Notes under the pieces: model-generated
Told to the model about the DNA's origin: nothing
The model's input: the letters and a program-made list of their open reading frames with translations, nothing else
Database searches by the model: none
In this document: positions 61,627 to 64,000 of the stretch, piece after piece
How the letters are laid out: the number at the start of each line of letters is the position of its first letter
Position numbering within the stretch: the stretch's first letter is position 1
Program-made: the position numbers and the translations under genes
NCBI GenBank assembly: GCA_964520325.1
Contig: CAZFOB010000002.1
Coordinates: 186,001-250,000, forward strand
Origin: CAZFOB01 sp964520325
Lineage (GTDB): Bacteria; Actinomycetota; JAICYB01
Direction: 5' to 3'
Length of the DNA: 64,000 nt

Positions 61627-62406
61627 TTACGAGAAGTAGCGCTTTCCCTTCCCGGTCAGCACCCGGCCCCATTGAAGACCCGGGAAGTGGGCGCCGATCG
61701 TCGGGTCCCCGCTGCCCTCGAGCTCGTTCCACAGCGCCTCGCGCGTGCGCTTGGACAGTTCGGGGTCGACGTCGGACATCGCGCCCCAGTCGGTTTCCTC
61801 GAGCTGCACCGGGCAGGTGATCGCGTCGCCCAGCAAGAGCGCGCGTTCCGTCCCCGATGACAACACGACGCACCGATGCCCCGGCGTGTGGCCGGGCGCG
61901 TGCATCGTCGAGATCCCCGGTGCCACCTCACCATCCTGCGTGATCGGATCGGCCTTCCCCGCTTCGAGGAACGCCTCGATCACCGGAGCGCTGAACGGGT
62001 CTGGATTCTCGGTGTGTACGAACTGCGCGAGGTCTTGCTCGCCGAACCTGATCGTGGCGTTCGGGAAGTAGATCGCGTTGTTCTGCACGGTCCAGCCGAT
62101 GTGATCGAGGTGCAGGTGGGTGAGCAGGACGAGGTCGACGTCCTCGGGCTTGCATCCGGCAGCCTCGAGCCCGGCCGGGAGCTCGCCGCCGGCGAACTGT
62201 GGCGTCGAGATCGGACCGAGTCCCGCGTCGATCAGCACGGTGAGCTCGCCGGTACGCACGAGGAAGCACCCGATCGGCACCTCGAGCATCCCGTCAGGTC
62301 CGGCAAGTGCAGCGTGCTGACCCCAGTCGTCGGCCCCGAAGTACGTGGGCGGCATCTTGAAGAAGCCGTCTGAGATCGACGTGATCTCGAGCTCGCCGAT
62401 GCGCAT
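61627..62406 (-). CDS. MBL-fold hydrolase (lactonase/quorum-quenching-like)
   Basis: A 259-residue MBL-fold hydrolase: LLTHLHLDHIGWTVQN (HxHxDH), APGHTPGHRCVVLSSG, LLGDAITCPVQL. The pattern resembles N-acyl homoserine lactonases and methyl parathion hydrolase-like enzymes. Substrate unknown. ATG start. Confidence 0.85.
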   Translation of the reverse strand: MRIGELEITSISDGFFKMPPTYFGADDWGQHAALAGPDGMLEVPIGCFLVRTGELTVLIDAGLGPISTPQFAGGELPAGLEAAGCKPEDVDLVLLTHLHLDHIGWTVQNNAIYFPNATIRFGEQDLAQFVHTENPDPFSAPVIEAFLEAGKADPITQDGEVAPGISTMHAPGHTPGHRCVVLSSGTERALLLGDAITCPVQLEETDWGAMSDVDPELSKRTREALWNELEGSGDPTIGAHFPGLQWGRVLTGKGKRYFS

Positions 62407-62416
62407 GGCCCGGACC

Positions 62417-62857
62417 CTACGTCTTGGGCGAAGAGCGAAGCAAGCGTGCGACCGCCCGCTCGTCCAAGGGGTCGACGCGCTTCAGTCCTCTGACGCCGTC
62501 GAACGCAGCGTCGGCGCTCACGATCGTCCGCAATCCCAGCTCGAGGCACGTCGCCGCATGGATCCGGTCGTTGGCGCCGAGCGCGCGACCCACATCAAGC
62601 GCGATCGCGCGTCGAAGAATGTCCTCCGTGATCGACAAGATGGGCGACAACGTCTCGCAGTAGTACTTCGTGGCACCGTCGGCCTCGGCTAAACGGCCAC
62701 GAAGCTCTAGATGCCACACCTCTTCGAGCACGGCGGTTGAAACGCGGCCCTCGACCTCACCATTGGCCACGGCGAGAACCACGGCGCGGCACGGCTCTCT
62801 GTAGACCGAGTCCGTCAGTCGGTAGATCAAGACGTTCGCGTCGATGAGGAAGCTCAC
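62417..62857 (-). CDS. PIN-domain toxin, VapC-like
   Basis: A 146-residue ribonuclease: FLIDANVLIYRLTDS (first Asp), VSTAVLEEVWHLELRG (Glu), ALGANDRIHAATCLELGL (Asp) and IVSADAAFDGVRGL. It overlaps its antitoxin by four bases (ATGA), as in type II systems. Confidence 0.88.
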   Translation of the reverse strand: MSFLIDANVLIYRLTDSVYREPCRAVVLAVANGEVEGRVSTAVLEEVWHLELRGRLAEADGATKYYCETLSPILSITEDILRRAIALDVGRALGANDRIHAATCLELGLRTIVSADAAFDGVRGLKRVDPLDERAVARLLRSSPKT

Positions 62858-63105
62858 ATCGGCGGGACGACGTCCCGCCCTTCGTCGATCATCGCGTTGA
62901 GCTGGTCGATGGGGACGAACGGGATCCGGATCGCTTCAAGACGTTCGAGCGCGGCTCGCCTCTCCTCTCTCGAGAATGGCTGAATCTGCGCGTCGATCGC
63001 TTCGCGGATCACGGCGGCAGCAGAACTTCCCCGTCTCTTCGCTTCGGTGTCGACCCTCCGGCGCTGTTCGGGTGTCAGCAAGAGCTGCATGCGTTCGCTG
63101 TACAT
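62854..63105 (-). CDS. Ribbon-helix-helix antitoxin
   Basis: An 83-residue antitoxin: MQLLLTPEQRRRVDTEAKRR and GSSAAAVIREAIDAQI are the ribbon-helix-helix part; the tail binds the toxin. ATG 63105 or 63090. Direct repeats of CATACAC upstream (63104-63120) are a likely operator for autoregulation. Follows ftsK by less than 25 bases. Confidence 0.82.
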   Translation of the reverse strand: MYSERMQLLLTPEQRRRVDTEAKRRGSSAAAVIREAIDAQIQPFSREERRAALERLEAIRIPFVPIDQLNAMIDEGRDVVPPM

Positions 63106-63127
63106 ACACACAGCATACACATGCCCG

Positions 63128-64000
63128 TTATGAGTCGCTGGGTGCGTGCATCTGGGCCCACATCTCGGGCGTGATCAGCACCGCACGCGCCTTCGAGCCT
63201 TCCTGCGGCCCGACCACGCCCTTGCGCTCGAGCAGGTCCATCAAACGTCCCGCGCGCGAGAAGCCGACGCGGAGCTTGCGCTGGAGCATCGAGGTCGAAC
63301 CCATCTGCGAACGCACGACAAGCTCCATCGCCTCGTCGAAGAGCGCGTCGCCATCGTCATCGCCATCAAGGTCGTCATCGCTCGTCGCGGCCACGAGAGC
63401 CGATGGCTCATAGACGGGCTTGGCCTGGTTGCGGATCCAGGTCGTGAGCTCCTCGAGCTCCTTCTCGGTCACGTAGGCGCCCTGCACGCGGCGTGGCTTG
63501 GACGTTCCCGTCGGCAGGTAGAGCATGTCGCCGTGTCCGACGAGCTTGTCGGCGCCACCCATGTCGAGGATGACGCGCGAATCGGTCTGCGATGCCACAG
63601 CGAAGGCGATACGCGACGGGACGTTGGCCTTGATGAGCCCGGTGACCACGTCGACCGACGGACGCTGTGTCGCGATGACGAGGTGGATCCCCACCGCACG
63701 CGCCATCTGCGCGATGCGGCAGATCGAGTCCTCGACGGCTCGCGCGGCCACCATCATGAGGTCGGCAAGCTCGTCGATGAACACGGCGATGTACGGGAGC
63801 CATTCGCGCGCCTCCCCATCGTCGTAGAGCGCCAACTGTCCCGACTTCTGAGCTTCGTTGTAGAAGTCGATGTTGCGCATCCCGACACCCGACAACAGTT
63901 CATACCGCCGTTCCATCTCGCGCACGACCCACGACAGCGTTTCGGCGGCGCGCTTGGGATGGGTCACCACCGGTGAGACGAGGTGCGGAAGGTCGGCGAA
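63128..64000 (-). CDS. ftsK: DNA translocase FtsK/SpoIIIE, C-terminal part
   Basis: The window ends inside this gene. About 290 residues are seen: the motor domain end with YIAVFIDELADLMMVAARAV (Walker B) and QRPSVDVVTGLIKANVPSRI, then the gamma winged-helix (LRVGFSRAGRLMDLLERKGV) that reads KOPS-like sites. Exports and resolves chromosomes during division. The start lies beyond 64000. Confidence 0.93.
   Translation of the reverse strand, partial: FADLPHLVSPVVTHPKRAAETLSWVVREMERRYELLSGVGMRNIDFYNEAQKSGQLALYDDGEAREWLPYIAVFIDELADLMMVAARAVEDSICRIAQMARAVGIHLVIATQRPSVDVVTGLIKANVPSRIAFAVASQTDSRVILDMGGADKLVGHGDMLYLPTGTSKPRRVQGAYVTEKELEELTTWIRNQAKPVYEPSALVAATSDDDLDGDDDGDALFDEAMELVVRSQMGSTSMLQRKLRVGFSRAGRLMDLLERKGVVGPQEGSKARAVLITPEMWAQMHAPSDS

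Noticed and set aside
1..64000. tRNA or rRNA genes
   Set aside because: No T-loop GGTTCGAATCC-type pattern with matching acceptor stem and no rRNA-like stretch was seen; small ones could be missed by eye.

Overview
The window is high-GC bacterial DNA, most likely from an uncultured or poorly characterised member of the Actinomycetota. Evidence: the phosphatase/DUF3090/SCO1664 triad (30.4-32.3 kb), a DUF5130 gene, an F420-type luciferase-like oxidoreductase, a Gram-positive (Cheo) LexA box upstream of recA, and frequent GTG/TTG starts. RNase Y and DapL and the missing recX suggest a lineage outside the classical orders; the sequence does not fix the species.

Layout. 0-7.5 kb: a minus-strand signalling block (amino-acid dehydrogenase, VanZ-like protein, a 1108-aa class III cyclase/ATPase/TPR protein, an HD-GYP membrane protein) with visibly lower GC between about 2 and 7.8 kb. 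7.9-16.3 kb: plus-strand housekeeping (formimidoyltransferase, LemA-TPM-DUF5130 operon, greA, transporter, alcohol dehydrogenase), with a polyprenyl diphosphate synthase on the other strand. 16.3-21.6 kb: an odd HExxH protein with a methyltransferase-like N-terminus, a receptor Ser/Thr kinase, and a GT4/methyltransferase/alpha-barrel cluster. 22.2-24.4 kb: three minus-strand modules (ParE-type toxin-antitoxin, an alpha/beta hydrolase broken by one amber codon, a GNAT acetyltransferase). Their boundaries have the properties of integron gene cassettes, with attC-like sites but no integrase; this is the main discovery candidate. 24.8-28.5 kb: methyltransferase, SDR, thiolase, metallo-hydrolase. 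28.6-32.3 kb: a candidate small RNA, a cell-wall amidase and the SCO1664 triad. 32.4-45.9 kb: KimA-like transporter, hflX, dapL-dapF, a kinase-like/methyltransferase fusion, an ABC-2 exporter, miaA. 46-64 kb: rfbC, ppa, a lytic transglycosylase, then the conserved minus-strand series ftsK(part)-rodZ-rimO-pgsA-cinA-thpR-ABC-recA-rny-EVE-miaB, with tmk, an LPNTG-anchored repeat protein and a VapBC-like pair among them.

The genes cover tRNA modification (miaA, miaB), ribosome modification (rimO), DNA repair (recA under an SOS box), meso-DAP and peptidoglycan metabolism (dapL, dapF, amidase, transglycosylase), phospholipid synthesis (pgsA) and division (ftsK, rodZ). Many neighbours overlap by four bases (ATGA, GTGA, TTGA), so translational coupling is pervasive; this was used to correct many start sites. 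All calls rest on reading the sequence; no database search was run.
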